From an uncultured Selenomonadaceae bacterium (lineage in GTDB: Bacteria; Bacillota; Negativicutes; Selenomonadales; Selenomonadaceae), in the NCBI GenBank assembly GCA_905234195.1, contig CAJOFR010000015.1, positions 1 through 59,174 of the forward strand: 59,174 nt of DNA, written 5' to 3'. The notes under the pieces are model-generated. The model saw nothing but the letters and a program-made list of their open reading frames with translations. It did not search any database and was not told the origin of the DNA. The position numbers and the translations under genes are program-made. Below are positions 15,609-24,326 of this stretch, piece after piece. Each line of letters starts with the position of its first letter. The first letter of the stretch is position 1.

Positions 15609-16702
15609 GAAAATTTTTTGTTACGTTGTTCGCGATTTTTGTTTGCAGTCTCGCGGTGAAAATTTCTTCCGCCGCCGCGATGTCCGACACCGACGAATTT
15701 TATTTCAAGCAGGCGATTGGCGCGCCGGTTAATTGGGTTCGCACGGAAAAAGTTGGCGACGACATAGAAATTTACGTTAACGCCGCCGGGATTTTTCAGA
15801 ACTCCGGCTACTTGGATTATTGGGCTCTGAAAAAAGAAGTTTCGCGCGGAAAAACTACGATCAGTTGCGAAAATTTTTTCAAGACAAAGAACGGCTGGTT
15901 TTCTCAAGATTATAATCTCGACGGCTCCAAGAAAGGTCAACAGTGGTCTTTCGGCGAAAAGGTCGACAGTCTTTTTTGGGAGAATCGTTTCAATTACATA
16001 ACCAACCACGCAAAATCCGTGACGTACTCCGCGAAAACTCAACCCGCGACGACGAACAACAGCAAGCTGAATTTTTACACGCCGCAGGAGATTGGCGAGG
16101 TGGGTATGTTCGCGACGATAATGGCGAGCGATGTTCAGACGCACAATATTTTTATCAAGGGCGCGTCCGCAAATTCGGGGAGTGTTTCCGCTGATTCTCG
16201 GCGCGGAAAAAATCTTTACAACAGCGGTGTTGCGCGTTTCGGCAGCGGCGACGACGCACTTTATCTGCACTACAACAGCAACTATGCAAATCGATATGCG
16301 CGGCTCGGCAGCAAAGATTTTAATGGCGCGGTCTACCCTGTAAGCGGCGGCGATTTTTCGACCACGATTTTTAAAGCCGGCACGAACAGCGGCTACACTT
16401 TTTATTTTTTGAGAAATAACCAAAATGTTCCCGTGACTTATTACACCTACACAATCATTGGGCGCGCGCCGGACGGCACGTGGCAAAAATATATCGACTC
16501 CGAAAATACTTGCAAGCAGTATATCGGCGGCGGGCAACGGGATCTTTTTTCGATAAACAAAATTTCCGCGACGGGCGATACGATTGTCATGTACTACAGC
16601 AAATTTAATTTCGACACCGCTCCGAGAAATATTGACGGCGAAATTATTTTCAAGTGGGACAATTCCGCGAAGTGGTTCAGCGTCAGTGTGAGGAGGTACT
16701 AA
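15605..16702 (+). CDS. Secreted protein of unknown function
   Basis: A 365-residue protein with a signal peptide (residues ~1-25, ending SSAAA). I do not recognise the family. The mature part is rich in Tyr, Asn, Ser and aromatic residues, with no membrane helix and only two cysteines in the mature part. Several segments look like beta strands (DDIEIYVNAAG, DALYLHYNSNYANRYARLG, TIVMYYSKFNFD), so a beta-rich periplasmic or surface protein is plausible. The start overlaps the mtaB stop, so it is co-translated with a tRNA modification enzyme, which is an odd pairing. Confidence 0.7.
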   Translation: MRKFFVTLFAIFVCSLAVKISSAAAMSDTDEFYFKQAIGAPVNWVRTEKVGDDIEIYVNAAGIFQNSGYLDYWALKKEVSRGKTTISCENFFKTKNGWFSQDYNLDGSKKGQQWSFGEKVDSLFWENRFNYITNHAKSVTYSAKTQPATTNNSKLNFYTPQEIGEVGMFATIMASDVQTHNIFIKGASANSGSVSADSRRGKNLYNSGVARFGSGDDALYLHYNSNYANRYARLGSKDFNGAVYPVSGGDFSTTIFKAGTNSGYTFYFLRNNQNVPVTYYTYTIIGRAPDGTWQKYIDSENTCKQYIGGGQRDLFSINKISATGDTIVMYYSKFNFDTAPRNIDGEIIFKWDNSAKWFSVSVRRY

Positions 16703-16717
16703 AATTTTTTTAGTGCC

Positions 16718-18388
16718 TTATTTTTTTTCAAGGTCGAAGAGATTTAAATTCTGATTGATAATTTCGCCGATTAACATTTTGCCGGCAAGGTCGGGGTGAA
16801 TCCCGTCAATCGAAAAATCGTTTGACATATTGCCGTCCTCGTCGTAAAAATATTGCTCAATGTCGATAAAGTACGGTTGCTTTTTGATAAAGACATTTAC
16901 CTTGCGCAATTTGTCATGCCATTCCGGATCTGTGTCCGTGTGGAAAGCTGCGGTAATGTTTTCGGGATTAATCGGCATTATCGTCAAAAAAATCGGGCGG
17001 ATATTATTTTCGATGCACAGACGATTAATTTCAGTCAAGTCGTCGATAATTGTTTCGACGGGAATATAATCCGCGCGCAGTCCGTTCGCGCCGGTGGAGA
17101 TAATCAAATTGCGCGGCTTGAAGGGCAGAACATCTTTTTCAAAACGCTCAAGGGCAGTGTGTGAAGTATCGCCGCTGCGGCTGAGATTTAAAACCGGCAA
17201 GTCAATGTAGGTGGCGTAGGTGTATTCCAGAGAGCGCGGCGAATAACTGACAGCCCCGCCGCCGTGAGAAATACTGTCGCCGAAAATCGCAACGTCGACG
17301 CCGTTTGAATAATCGTCGACGATAAATTTTTCAGAGTTCGACCAGGTGCCAATCGGTTTATCTTCCTTATCCAGAGCACGAACCCGCCAATAATAAGCCC
17401 CCGCATAAGGGCGCGCGTATTCGTCGTAGCAACTGGATTGATCCGTTGTCGTTTGCCGCCAAAGACTATCGGGGCTCGGCTCGACGTCGTTTTCAACCTT
17501 CGGCGGGTGATCTAACAATTCGACTTCGTATTTGTACGCGTCGTGCAGAGGAATCCAACTGTAGACCGGATAAATCGGTTGCTTGGCAAAAGTTATCAAG
17601 TCAAAATTATTTACGAGCGGGCAGTTCGGCGTGGGCAATCTGTCATCAAAATAAATCCGCTCCGCCTTGCAAAATTCTCCTATGGGCTCCATGTGCAGAC
17701 CGACAGCCCGCGCCCGCCAATACACTTCCAAATTTTTCTTGTACGGCGTTAAATCCGCCTGGTAACCGTTCGTATAAACTCGCGTGGTGCTTTCCAGGTG
17801 GTGCGCCTGCGAATGATAAATACCGCCCTCAATTTCCGGCGGCGCGTCCAAAAGTTCAACCTCGTAGCAAACGGCGTTGGGGACGGTGTGCCAAATGAGG
17901 AAAGGCATCAAGCTGGCGGGATTGTCTTTCGTGTAATGATAAATCGGAACGGGATGCGGCGGCTCCGGAAAATTCGGATTGGCCGTAACTGTTTTTGTGC
18001 GGAATATTTCGCCGAAGATCCCACGCGCGGAAATTGAATAGAAAGTCGGAATGGGCGCGCGCGGAACAATGTATTCTGCCTGTGTCGTTTCGCCGGAAGT
18101 AAGCTTGTGATATTTCGGCGTGTTCACCGCAAGCCCGGTCGTCTCGTTCAGCGTGTCGATTGTGTAGACGCAGGGATAAGGCAGCGGCGTCCAGCTCATT
18201 AAAAGATCTTCGCCCTGTTCGGTGAAAGTGATTTTTAAATTCTCTTCGCGAAATCCCATGACGTCGGTTTTTTCCGCGACAAACGTGCTGAAAATCGCGA
18301 AGAAAGAAATTACCACAAAAATAATTCCGAATACGAAAAAATTATGCCCGCTAAAATTTGTGTCGTTAGAATTTTTCAAAGCTGTCAC
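16718..18388 (-). CDS. Membrane-anchored SGNH/GDSL hydrolase with fibronectin-like repeats
   Basis: A 556-residue protein. A single hydrophobic helix (residues ~18-38) anchors it, most likely leaving the rest outside. Residues ~50-355 hold at least two, perhaps three, Fn3-like modules, recognisable by CYEVELLDAPPEIE / YKYEVELLDHPPKVE and by VYWRARAVG / YYWRVRALD. The C-terminal ~190 residues are an SGNH hydrolase with GDSISHGG (near 368), SRSGDTSHT, STGANGL and DGIHPD, so all catalytic blocks are present. The likely role is deacylation of a surface glycan or lipid; the substrate is unknown. Confidence 0.85.
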   Translation of the reverse strand: MTALKNSNDTNFSGHNFFVFGIIFVVISFFAIFSTFVAEKTDVMGFREENLKITFTEQGEDLLMSWTPLPYPCVYTIDTLNETTGLAVNTPKYHKLTSGETTQAEYIVPRAPIPTFYSISARGIFGEIFRTKTVTANPNFPEPPHPVPIYHYTKDNPASLMPFLIWHTVPNAVCYEVELLDAPPEIEGGIYHSQAHHLESTTRVYTNGYQADLTPYKKNLEVYWRARAVGLHMEPIGEFCKAERIYFDDRLPTPNCPLVNNFDLITFAKQPIYPVYSWIPLHDAYKYEVELLDHPPKVENDVEPSPDSLWRQTTTDQSSCYDEYARPYAGAYYWRVRALDKEDKPIGTWSNSEKFIVDDYSNGVDVAIFGDSISHGGGAVSYSPRSLEYTYATYIDLPVLNLSRSGDTSHTALERFEKDVLPFKPRNLIISTGANGLRADYIPVETIIDDLTEINRLCIENNIRPIFLTIMPINPENITAAFHTDTDPEWHDKLRKVNVFIKKQPYFIDIEQYFYDEDGNMSNDFSIDGIHPDLAGKMLIGEIINQNLNLFDLEKK

Positions 18389-18521
18389 CTCTTTAAAAAG
18401 CTTGCTTGAAGTTTAACCAAATTGTTTTTCGCTGTCAATTATTTCGAGAAAAAAAGACTGCACAACTTATCCAGGAGAAAAATTAATAAGGAAAACTTAT
18501 AAATCGAGATAAAAATTTGAA

Positions 18522-18550
18522 TTGCTTAAATTAATACGCGCGTGTAAAAT
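18522..18550 (+). promoter_or_regulatory. Probable promoter of the redox cluster
   Basis: TTGCTT (18522-18527), a 17-base spacer and TAAAAT (18545-18550), ending 34 bases before the aldo/keto reductase start. Confidence 0.5.
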
Positions 18551-18584
18551 AATAAAAGAAGTTTTCAAAAAGGAAGTGCATTTA

Positions 18585-19577
18585 ATGAAGTACGTGAAGT
18601 TCGGAAACACCGGCATGGATGTTTCAAAAATTTGTCTCGGCATGATGAGTTTTGGCAAGCCCGGCAAAGAAAATGGAGTTTTCCCCTGGGCGAAAACCTA
18701 CGACGACGGCAAGGAGATGTTCCGCAGGGCGATTGAACTTGGGATAAATTATTTCGATACGGCGAACGTTTACCAGATGGGCAGCAGCGAAGAGATTACC
18801 GGTCGTTTCATTAGAGATTTTAATTTGAATCGTGATGAAATTGTTGTGGCGACGAAAGTTAATTTTGAAATGCGTCCCAGTCGTCCCAACGGCGGCGGCT
18901 CTTCCCGAAAAAATATCATGGCGGAAATTGATCACAGTCTTGAACGTCTTCAGCTCGATTATGTTGACGTCTATCAGATTCACCGCCTCGACCCGTTCAC
19001 GCCAATGGAAGAGATTATGGAGGCGTTGCACGACGTGGTTAAAAGCGGCAAGGCTCGTTATATTGGCGCGTCGACGATTTTTGCCTGGCAACTCGAAAGA
19101 ATGCAGAATATCGCCGAAAATCATAACTGGACGAAATTTGTATCGCTCCAGCCGCAATACAATTTGATTTATCGCGAAGAGGAGCGCGAAATTCTTCCGC
19201 TGTGCAAGGACAGAAAAATGGCAGTCGTTCCTTGGTCGCCGCTTGCCGGCGGGCGTTGCGCGCACCCCTGGGGCACCGTCACCGAGCGCAACAAAGTTGA
19301 CGAAGTTTCGCCGATGGTTTGGAACGCAACAAATGACGTTGATAAAATTGTTGTCGATAATCTCGAAAAAATTTCTAAGGAACTCGGCTACTCGATGGCG
19401 CAAACTTCTTTGGCGTGGATGCTCGGCAAAGATTATATCACCGCGCCGATTGTCGGCACCACTTCCGTTAAACACATTGAGGAAGCAGTTTCCGCGCTCG
19501 ATATTACGCTTGACGAAGAGACTATCAAAAAATTAGAGGCTCCTTACGTTCCGCACATAAAGACCGGCGCGTTTTAA
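18585..19577 (+). CDS. Aldo/keto reductase
   Basis: An NADPH-dependent oxidoreductase of the TIM-barrel AKR family. The catalytic tetrad is D58, Y63, K91 and H133 (YFDTANVY, ATKVN, QIHRLD). ATG 18585 was chosen because MKYVKFGNTGMDVSKICLG is the standard opening and AAAGGAAG lies upstream; the longer frame from 18522 runs through the promoter. The 330-residue length is normal. It is the first of eight co-directional genes ending in a LysR regulator. The substrate cannot be told from sequence. Confidence 0.92.
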   Translation: MKYVKFGNTGMDVSKICLGMMSFGKPGKENGVFPWAKTYDDGKEMFRRAIELGINYFDTANVYQMGSSEEITGRFIRDFNLNRDEIVVATKVNFEMRPSRPNGGGSSRKNIMAEIDHSLERLQLDYVDVYQIHRLDPFTPMEEIMEALHDVVKSGKARYIGASTIFAWQLERMQNIAENHNWTKFVSLQPQYNLIYREEEREILPLCKDRKMAVVPWSPLAGGRCAHPWGTVTERNKVDEVSPMVWNATNDVDKIVVDNLEKISKELGYSMAQTSLAWMLGKDYITAPIVGTTSVKHIEEAVSALDITLDEETIKKLEAPYVPHIKTGAF

Positions 19578-19592
19578 TTTGGAGGGATTTTC

Positions 19593-20426
19593 ATGAAGGA
19601 AGTAGCGGTTTTAGTCGGCTCCGGCTCAATCGGACAGGCGATTATCCGCAGAGTCGGCGCGGGCAAACATGTCGTGCTCGGTGATTTAAAAATTTCTGCG
19701 GCAAATGACGCGGCGAAAATTTTGGAGAACGCCGGCTTTGAAGTTTCGACTGTCGAAGTGGATATTTCTTCGCGCGATTCGATTTTGAATTTGATTGAGC
19801 ACGCAAAAAGTTTCGGCGAAATAAAAAATTTGGTGAACGCGGCGGGAGTTTCGCCCTCACAAGCACCAATCAAAAAAATTTTGCAAGTTGATTTGTACGG
19901 CACGGCGGTTTTGCTTGAAGAGTTCGGGAAAATAATTTCCGGCGGCGGCTCCGGCGTGATAATCTCTTCGCAGAGCGGGCACAGGCTCGGCGCGCTGACA
20001 GAGGAACAAGATTTTCAGCTGGCAACGACGCCCACCGAAGAGCTGTTGAATTTAAAATTCTTGCAGGAAATTTCGGACACACTCAAGGCGTATCAATTTT
20101 CAAAGCGGTGTAATGTTTTGCGCGTGATGTTCGAGGCGACGCGCTGGGGAAAACGTGGCGCGACAATTAATTCAATCAGCCCGGGCATAATAATCACGCC
20201 GCTTGCGAATGACGAATTGCACGGACCGCGCAAAGACGGCTACTTAAAAATGATCGAGGCAAGCCCCGCAAAACGCGCCGGCACTCCGGACGAAGTCGGG
20301 GACTTGGCGGAATTTTTGATGAGCAGTCGCGGAAAATTTATCAGCGGCGCAGATTTTTTGATTGACGGCGGAACAACTGCCTCATATTGGTTTGGCGACC
20401 TGCAATATCTGAAAAAAACTCACTGA
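19593..20426 (+). CDS. Short-chain dehydrogenase/reductase
   Basis: An SDR-family NAD(P)-dependent enzyme of 277 residues. The cofactor motif is GSGSIGQA, lacking the usual TGxxxGxG pattern. NAAG follows at ~82-85, the catalytic Tyr and Lys are Y167 and K171 (YQFSK), and the SSQS serines near 126 are in place. A 40-residue insertion sits between the serine and the tyrosine. The C-terminal ISGADFLIDGG is typical. AGGGA precedes ATG 19593. It follows the aldo/keto reductase closely and probably shares its transcript. Confidence 0.88.
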   Translation: MKEVAVLVGSGSIGQAIIRRVGAGKHVVLGDLKISAANDAAKILENAGFEVSTVEVDISSRDSILNLIEHAKSFGEIKNLVNAAGVSPSQAPIKKILQVDLYGTAVLLEEFGKIISGGGSGVIISSQSGHRLGALTEEQDFQLATTPTEELLNLKFLQEISDTLKAYQFSKRCNVLRVMFEATRWGKRGATINSISPGIIITPLANDELHGPRKDGYLKMIEASPAKRAGTPDEVGDLAEFLMSSRGKFISGADFLIDGGTTASYWFGDLQYLKKTH

Positions 20427-20451
20427 TTAAAATTTTGAGGAGGAATTTTTT

Positions 20452-21390
20452 ATGACCAATCAAGCTCCGGTTATCGGAAGTAAAAATGTTACCGGCACAA
20501 ACTACAGCGGCTCGGCGGCGAAGGTTTATTTCACGAAAAGGATTGACGCCGAACACCTTATCAAGCTTTACAAAATGATTAACGAAAATATTTTCGGCAA
20601 GGTCGCGATTAAACTCCACACGGGCGAAAAAAACGGACCGAATATTTTGCCGCGCGATATGGTGCAGGCTTTTCAAGCGCAGATTCCCAACTCCGCTATC
20701 GTCGAATGCAACACGCTTTATCACGGCGACAGATTCACCACCGAAAGCCACCGCGAAACTTTGAAGGTGAACGGCTGGACTTTTTGTCCCGTTGATATTA
20801 TGGACGAAGACGAAAAGACGGTTGATTTGCCCGTGCGCAACGGTTTCCATTTGAAGGAAGTCGCAATGGGCGCGCATTTGGTTGATTATGATTCGCTGAT
20901 TGTCTTGACGCATTTCAAAGGACACGCAATGGGCGGTTTCGGCGGCTCCATGAAAAATATCGGCATCGGCAATGCGTCCGGTCACAAGGGCAAGGCGCAA
21001 GTTCACGGCGTCGACCCGCAGAATGTTCCCGCAAATTATCTCGAATGGCCAATGAAAGAATATTTCATGGAATTGATGTGCGACAGCGCGAACGCCACGT
21101 GCAATTATTTTGGTAAGCACATTATTTTCTTGAATGTCATGCGCCGAATTTCTGTTGACTGCGATTGCGCGGGAGTCACCGCCGCCGAGCCGACAATGAA
21201 AGACATTGGAATTTGCGCCTCGACAGATATTTTGGCAGTCGACCAGGCTTGTGCGGATATGATTTACAATGCTCCGGACAGCCACGACATGAAAGAGCGT
21301 ATCGAAACGCGCGCAGGTCTCCGCCAACTTTCCGCAATGGCCGAAGCGAAACTCGGCAACCCGCAATACGAATTAATTGAGATTGATTGA
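20452..21390 (+). CDS. DUF362-family protein without ferredoxin domain
   Basis: The 312 residues match the DUF362 core: VAIKLHTGEKNGPN, LIVLTHFKGHAMGGFGGSMK with NIGIGNASGHKGKAQ, and the late DILAVDQACADMIY. Many relatives carry a C-terminal 4Fe-4S ferredoxin domain; here there is none, only scattered cysteines such as DCDCAG. The function of the family is not established. AGGAGG lies just before ATG 20452. It sits between an SDR and a flavodoxin, which suggests a redox role. Confidence 0.85.
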   Translation: MTNQAPVIGSKNVTGTNYSGSAAKVYFTKRIDAEHLIKLYKMINENIFGKVAIKLHTGEKNGPNILPRDMVQAFQAQIPNSAIVECNTLYHGDRFTTESHRETLKVNGWTFCPVDIMDEDEKTVDLPVRNGFHLKEVAMGAHLVDYDSLIVLTHFKGHAMGGFGGSMKNIGIGNASGHKGKAQVHGVDPQNVPANYLEWPMKEYFMELMCDSANATCNYFGKHIIFLNVMRRISVDCDCAGVTAAEPTMKDIGICASTDILAVDQACADMIYNAPDSHDMKERIETRAGLRQLSAMAEAKLGNPQYELIEID

Positions 21391-21392
21391 AA

Positions 21393-22061
21393 ATGATTAA
21401 ATCGGGCAAAAAACTTTTAGGCTTAATTTTGCCGATTTTTTTTGTAATTTTCGTCGCGGGCTGTGGCAATGAAAAAGTTTCTACGGAAAAAAATTCTACA
21501 GAAAAAATTTTTGCAACAGAGGTCGCTGACGAAAAAGTTTCCGGCAAAAAAATTTTAGTTGCGTATTTTTCTCGCGCTGACGAAAATTATCAAGTGGGCG
21601 TCATCGAAAAGGGCAACACAAAAATTATCGCGGAGATGATTGCCGAAAAACTGGGCGCGGATATTTTTGAGATTAAGCCCGCGAAAAATTATCCCGCGCA
21701 TTACGAAGAGTGCACCGAATTGGCGAAAACCGAAAAGGAAAATAACGAGCGTCCTGAAATTATCGGGCGCGTCGAAAATTTTAATCAGTACGACGTGATT
21801 TTTTTGGGCTATCCCATTTGGTGGGGAGATTTGCCGATGGCGGTTTACACTTTCTTGGAGCAGGAGGACTTTTCCGAAAAAATTATCACGCCTTTTTGTA
21901 CTCACGAGGGCAGCGGCTTAAGCGGAACTGAAGATTTTATTTCTAAGAAGACCGGCGCAAAAGTTTTGCAGGGCTTGTCGATAAAAGGAACCGTCGCGCA
22001 AAATGAAAGAGACACGGCAAAAAATGAAGTGGAAAGTTGGTTGAAGAAATTAAATTTCTAA
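21393..22061 (+). CDS. Flavodoxin-like lipoprotein
   Basis: A flavodoxin domain exported as a lipoprotein. The signal has lipobox VAGC, lipidated cysteine at residue 24, followed by a Lys/Ser/Thr/Glu-rich linker. The flavodoxin part starts KILVAYFSRADENYQVG and contains GNTKIIAEMIA and FLGYPIWWGDLPMAVYTFLE, which are FMN-binding segments. ATG 21393 was chosen over TTG 21387. It is paralogous to the cytosolic flavodoxin at 23780. An exported flavodoxin is unusual; FMN would have to be loaded outside the cytoplasm, or the protein may have another role. Confidence 0.85.
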   Translation: MIKSGKKLLGLILPIFFVIFVAGCGNEKVSTEKNSTEKIFATEVADEKVSGKKILVAYFSRADENYQVGVIEKGNTKIIAEMIAEKLGADIFEIKPAKNYPAHYEECTELAKTEKENNERPEIIGRVENFNQYDVIFLGYPIWWGDLPMAVYTFLEQEDFSEKIITPFCTHEGSGLSGTEDFISKKTGAKVLQGLSIKGTVAQNERDTAKNEVESWLKKLNF

Positions 22062-22079
22062 TCGTTAGGAGCTAATGAC

Positions 22080-23195
22080 GTGAACAAAAAATTTTTACGT
22101 AACGCAATTTTAAGTTTGACTTTATCGGCGGGGATTTTGACGGCGGCGAATGTCGACGCGGCAAAACCTATCGTGCTGGAAACGCAGGGAAGTTTTGCGA
22201 TTGGCGGGACGACCGTAAAACATTCCGGAACTTTTTCCACGAAAAATTTTCTCGCCCCCGAAGGGCAATTTGCTTACGGCGATCACGCTTATGTTTTTTA
22301 TCAGATCCCCGCTAAGGCAAAAAAACTTCCGCTGATTTTCCAACACGGCGGCGCGCAGAGCAAGAGGACTTGGGAGACGACGCCTGACGGTCGCGACGGA
22401 TTTCAAAATATTTTCTTGCGGAAAAATTATTCGGTTTATCTCGTAGACCAGCCGCGAATCGGTGAGGCGGGACTTTCCACGCAGGCCGCCGGCGACGCGA
22501 ACACTTGGGCGGGCAACCCTCTTTACGCGGACAAAACTTTATTCATGCTTTCGCGCGTCGGGCTCTATGACGGCGATACCCCGAAAGTTTTTGATAACTC
22601 CGCCTTCCCGAAAGACGCTGAATCCGTAAATCAATTTCAACGCTCGTGGACTTGCTACACCGGCGAACTTGATAACGACGTGAATGCGGACGCGCTGGCA
22701 AAACTTTTTGACAAGGTCGGCCCCGGCATTTTGGTCACTCATTCTATGGGCGGCACTATCGGCTGGCGGACTCCTTTCCGCACGAACAATGTCAAGGCGA
22801 TTGTCGCGTTTGAACCTGGCGGCACTCCCTTTTTGTTCCCCGAAGGCGAAGTTCCCGAAGCCGAAACCGCAACTTATTCCGCGCTCGGCGCAAGTGCTCA
22901 AGCTGTCCCGCTCGAAGATTTTATGAAGCTGACAAAAATTCCGATTGTCCTTTATTACGGCGACAACATCGAAAAATCTTCCGAACTCGTCGGACCGGAC
23001 AAATGGTACACTGAATTGGATATGGCTAAAAAATTTGTGGCGGCTGTTAATCGTCACGGCGGCGACGCAACCCTTGTCGAACTCCCCAAAGTCGGAATAA
23101 ACGGCAACACACATTTTCTTATGGCGGATTTGAATAACGAAAAGCTTGCAAATTTGATGGCGGATTGGTTGAAATCGAAGGGGCTGGATAAATAA
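22080..23195 (+). CDS. Secreted alpha/beta hydrolase
   Basis: A 371-residue protein with a signal peptide (residues ~1-27, ending NVDAA). The fold is alpha/beta hydrolase: LIFQHGGAQSKRTWE forms the oxyanion region, and the nucleophile elbow is THSMGGT with serine near 222. A late HFLMAD histidine completes a likely triad. The GTG start at 22080 is supported by AGGAG upstream. The stop overlaps the next start by one base. Family members act on esters or amides; no specific substrate can be named. Confidence 0.85.
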   Translation: MNKKFLRNAILSLTLSAGILTAANVDAAKPIVLETQGSFAIGGTTVKHSGTFSTKNFLAPEGQFAYGDHAYVFYQIPAKAKKLPLIFQHGGAQSKRTWETTPDGRDGFQNIFLRKNYSVYLVDQPRIGEAGLSTQAAGDANTWAGNPLYADKTLFMLSRVGLYDGDTPKVFDNSAFPKDAESVNQFQRSWTCYTGELDNDVNADALAKLFDKVGPGILVTHSMGGTIGWRTPFRTNNVKAIVAFEPGGTPFLFPEGEVPEAETATYSALGASAQAVPLEDFMKLTKIPIVLYYGDNIEKSSELVGPDKWYTELDMAKKFVAAVNRHGGDATLVELPKVGINGNTHFLMADLNNEKLANLMADWLKSKGLDK

Positions 23196-23752
23196 TGAAT
23201 GTCTTTGAAAGGTTGAGGGAAGGGCAGCACTGTCACGTTATGGAGGACGAACAATATGTTCGCGAGGCTCACGGGGAATTTGCGCGGTGTGCTCATCTTT
23301 GTCACTTGATTAATTTGACGGATCCTCTTGACAGGGAAAAACTTGTCGAGCTGGAGCGCGAACTCTTTCAAAATAATTTGCCGGAAAATTCTTTTTTAAC
23401 GCCGCCCTTTCAAATTGATTGCGCGTGCAGAATTTTTCTCGGCAAAAATGTTTTCGCTAATCACGGATTGACGGTTATGTCAGTCGGAACGGTGACGATT
23501 GAAGACGGGGTTATGCTCGGTCCCGAAGTCGGAATTTTTACGGTGAACCACGAACCGAAAAATATTCGCGTGATTTTCACGAAGGAAGTTGTTATCAAGA
23601 AAAATGCGTGGATTGGCGCGCGGGTGAGTATTTTGCCCGGCGTCACGATTGGCGAAAATGCGATTGTCGGCACGGGCTCTATCGTCACGAAAGACATCCC
23701 CGATAATTGCATCGCCGTCGGGAACCCCGCAAAAGTTATCAAGCAGATTTAA
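23195..23752 (+). CDS. Hexapeptide-repeat acetyltransferase (maltose/galactoside O-acetyltransferase type)
   Basis: A left-handed beta-helix acetyltransferase of 185 residues. The N-terminal MAC-like segment and repeats such as VTIEDGVMLGPEVGIFTVNH, IGARVSILPGVTIGENAIVG and GTGSIVTKDIPDN are typical. The catalytic histidine is probably the one in TVNHEP. Acetyl-CoA is the donor and a sugar the likely acceptor. It is coupled to the preceding hydrolase gene by a one-base overlap, and a flavodoxin follows. Confidence 0.88.
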   Translation: MNVFERLREGQHCHVMEDEQYVREAHGEFARCAHLCHLINLTDPLDREKLVELERELFQNNLPENSFLTPPFQIDCACRIFLGKNVFANHGLTVMSVGTVTIEDGVMLGPEVGIFTVNHEPKNIRVIFTKEVVIKKNAWIGARVSILPGVTIGENAIVGTGSIVTKDIPDNCIAVGNPAKVIKQI

Positions 23753-23779
23753 AATTTTTTGTCGGTGAGGAGTGGGACT

Positions 23780-24295
23780 GTGTCGAAAATTTTAATCGCG
23801 TATTATTCGCGCAAGGGGCAAAATTATGTAAACGGCTCGATAAAAAATCTCACGAAGGGTAACACGGAAATTATTGCGGAGTTTATTCGGGAGGCGGTCG
23901 GCGGAGAACTTTTTGAGATTGACACGGTGAAAAATTATCCCGTCGATTATACCGAATGCACTGAAGTTGCGAAGGTCGAGATTCAGAAAAAAGCGCGCCC
24001 CGAACTCAAAAATTATTTGCCCGGCGTCGACGAGTACGACAAAATTTTTTTGGGCTACCCGATTTGGTGGAGCGTGCCGCCTATGGCAGTTTCTACCTTC
24101 CTGGAGCATTACGACTTCAGCGGCAAAAAAATTATCCCCTTCGCCACTCACGAGGGCAGCGGGCTGGGCGGAAGTCTGAACTACTTGAAAAAAATTTGTC
24201 CGCGCGCAGAAATTTTGCAGGGCTTGGCGATTCACGGGGCGGATGCAAAAAATTCTAAAGCTACGGTTGAAAATTGGACGAAGAAATTTATTTGA
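23780..24295 (+). CDS. Flavodoxin
   Basis: A cytosolic flavodoxin-fold protein with about 171 residues. The phosphate loop region begins KILIAYYSRKGQNYVNG, with KGNTEIIAEFI and FLGYPIWWSVPPMAVSTFLE at the flavin site. GTG 23780 was chosen because GAGGAG (23767-23772) lies seven bases upstream; the in-frame TTG 23759 is upstream of that site. It clearly shares ancestry with the lipoprotein flavodoxin 2.4 kb upstream. Its partner is probably one of the cluster's oxidoreductases. Confidence 0.88.
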   Translation: MSKILIAYYSRKGQNYVNGSIKNLTKGNTEIIAEFIREAVGGELFEIDTVKNYPVDYTECTEVAKVEIQKKARPELKNYLPGVDEYDKIFLGYPIWWSVPPMAVSTFLEHYDFSGKKIIPFATHEGSGLGGSLNYLKKICPRAEILQGLAIHGADAKNSKATVENWTKKFI

Positions 24296-24326
24296 CAAAC
24301 TCCAAAAATTTTTCGAGGTAAGAGTC

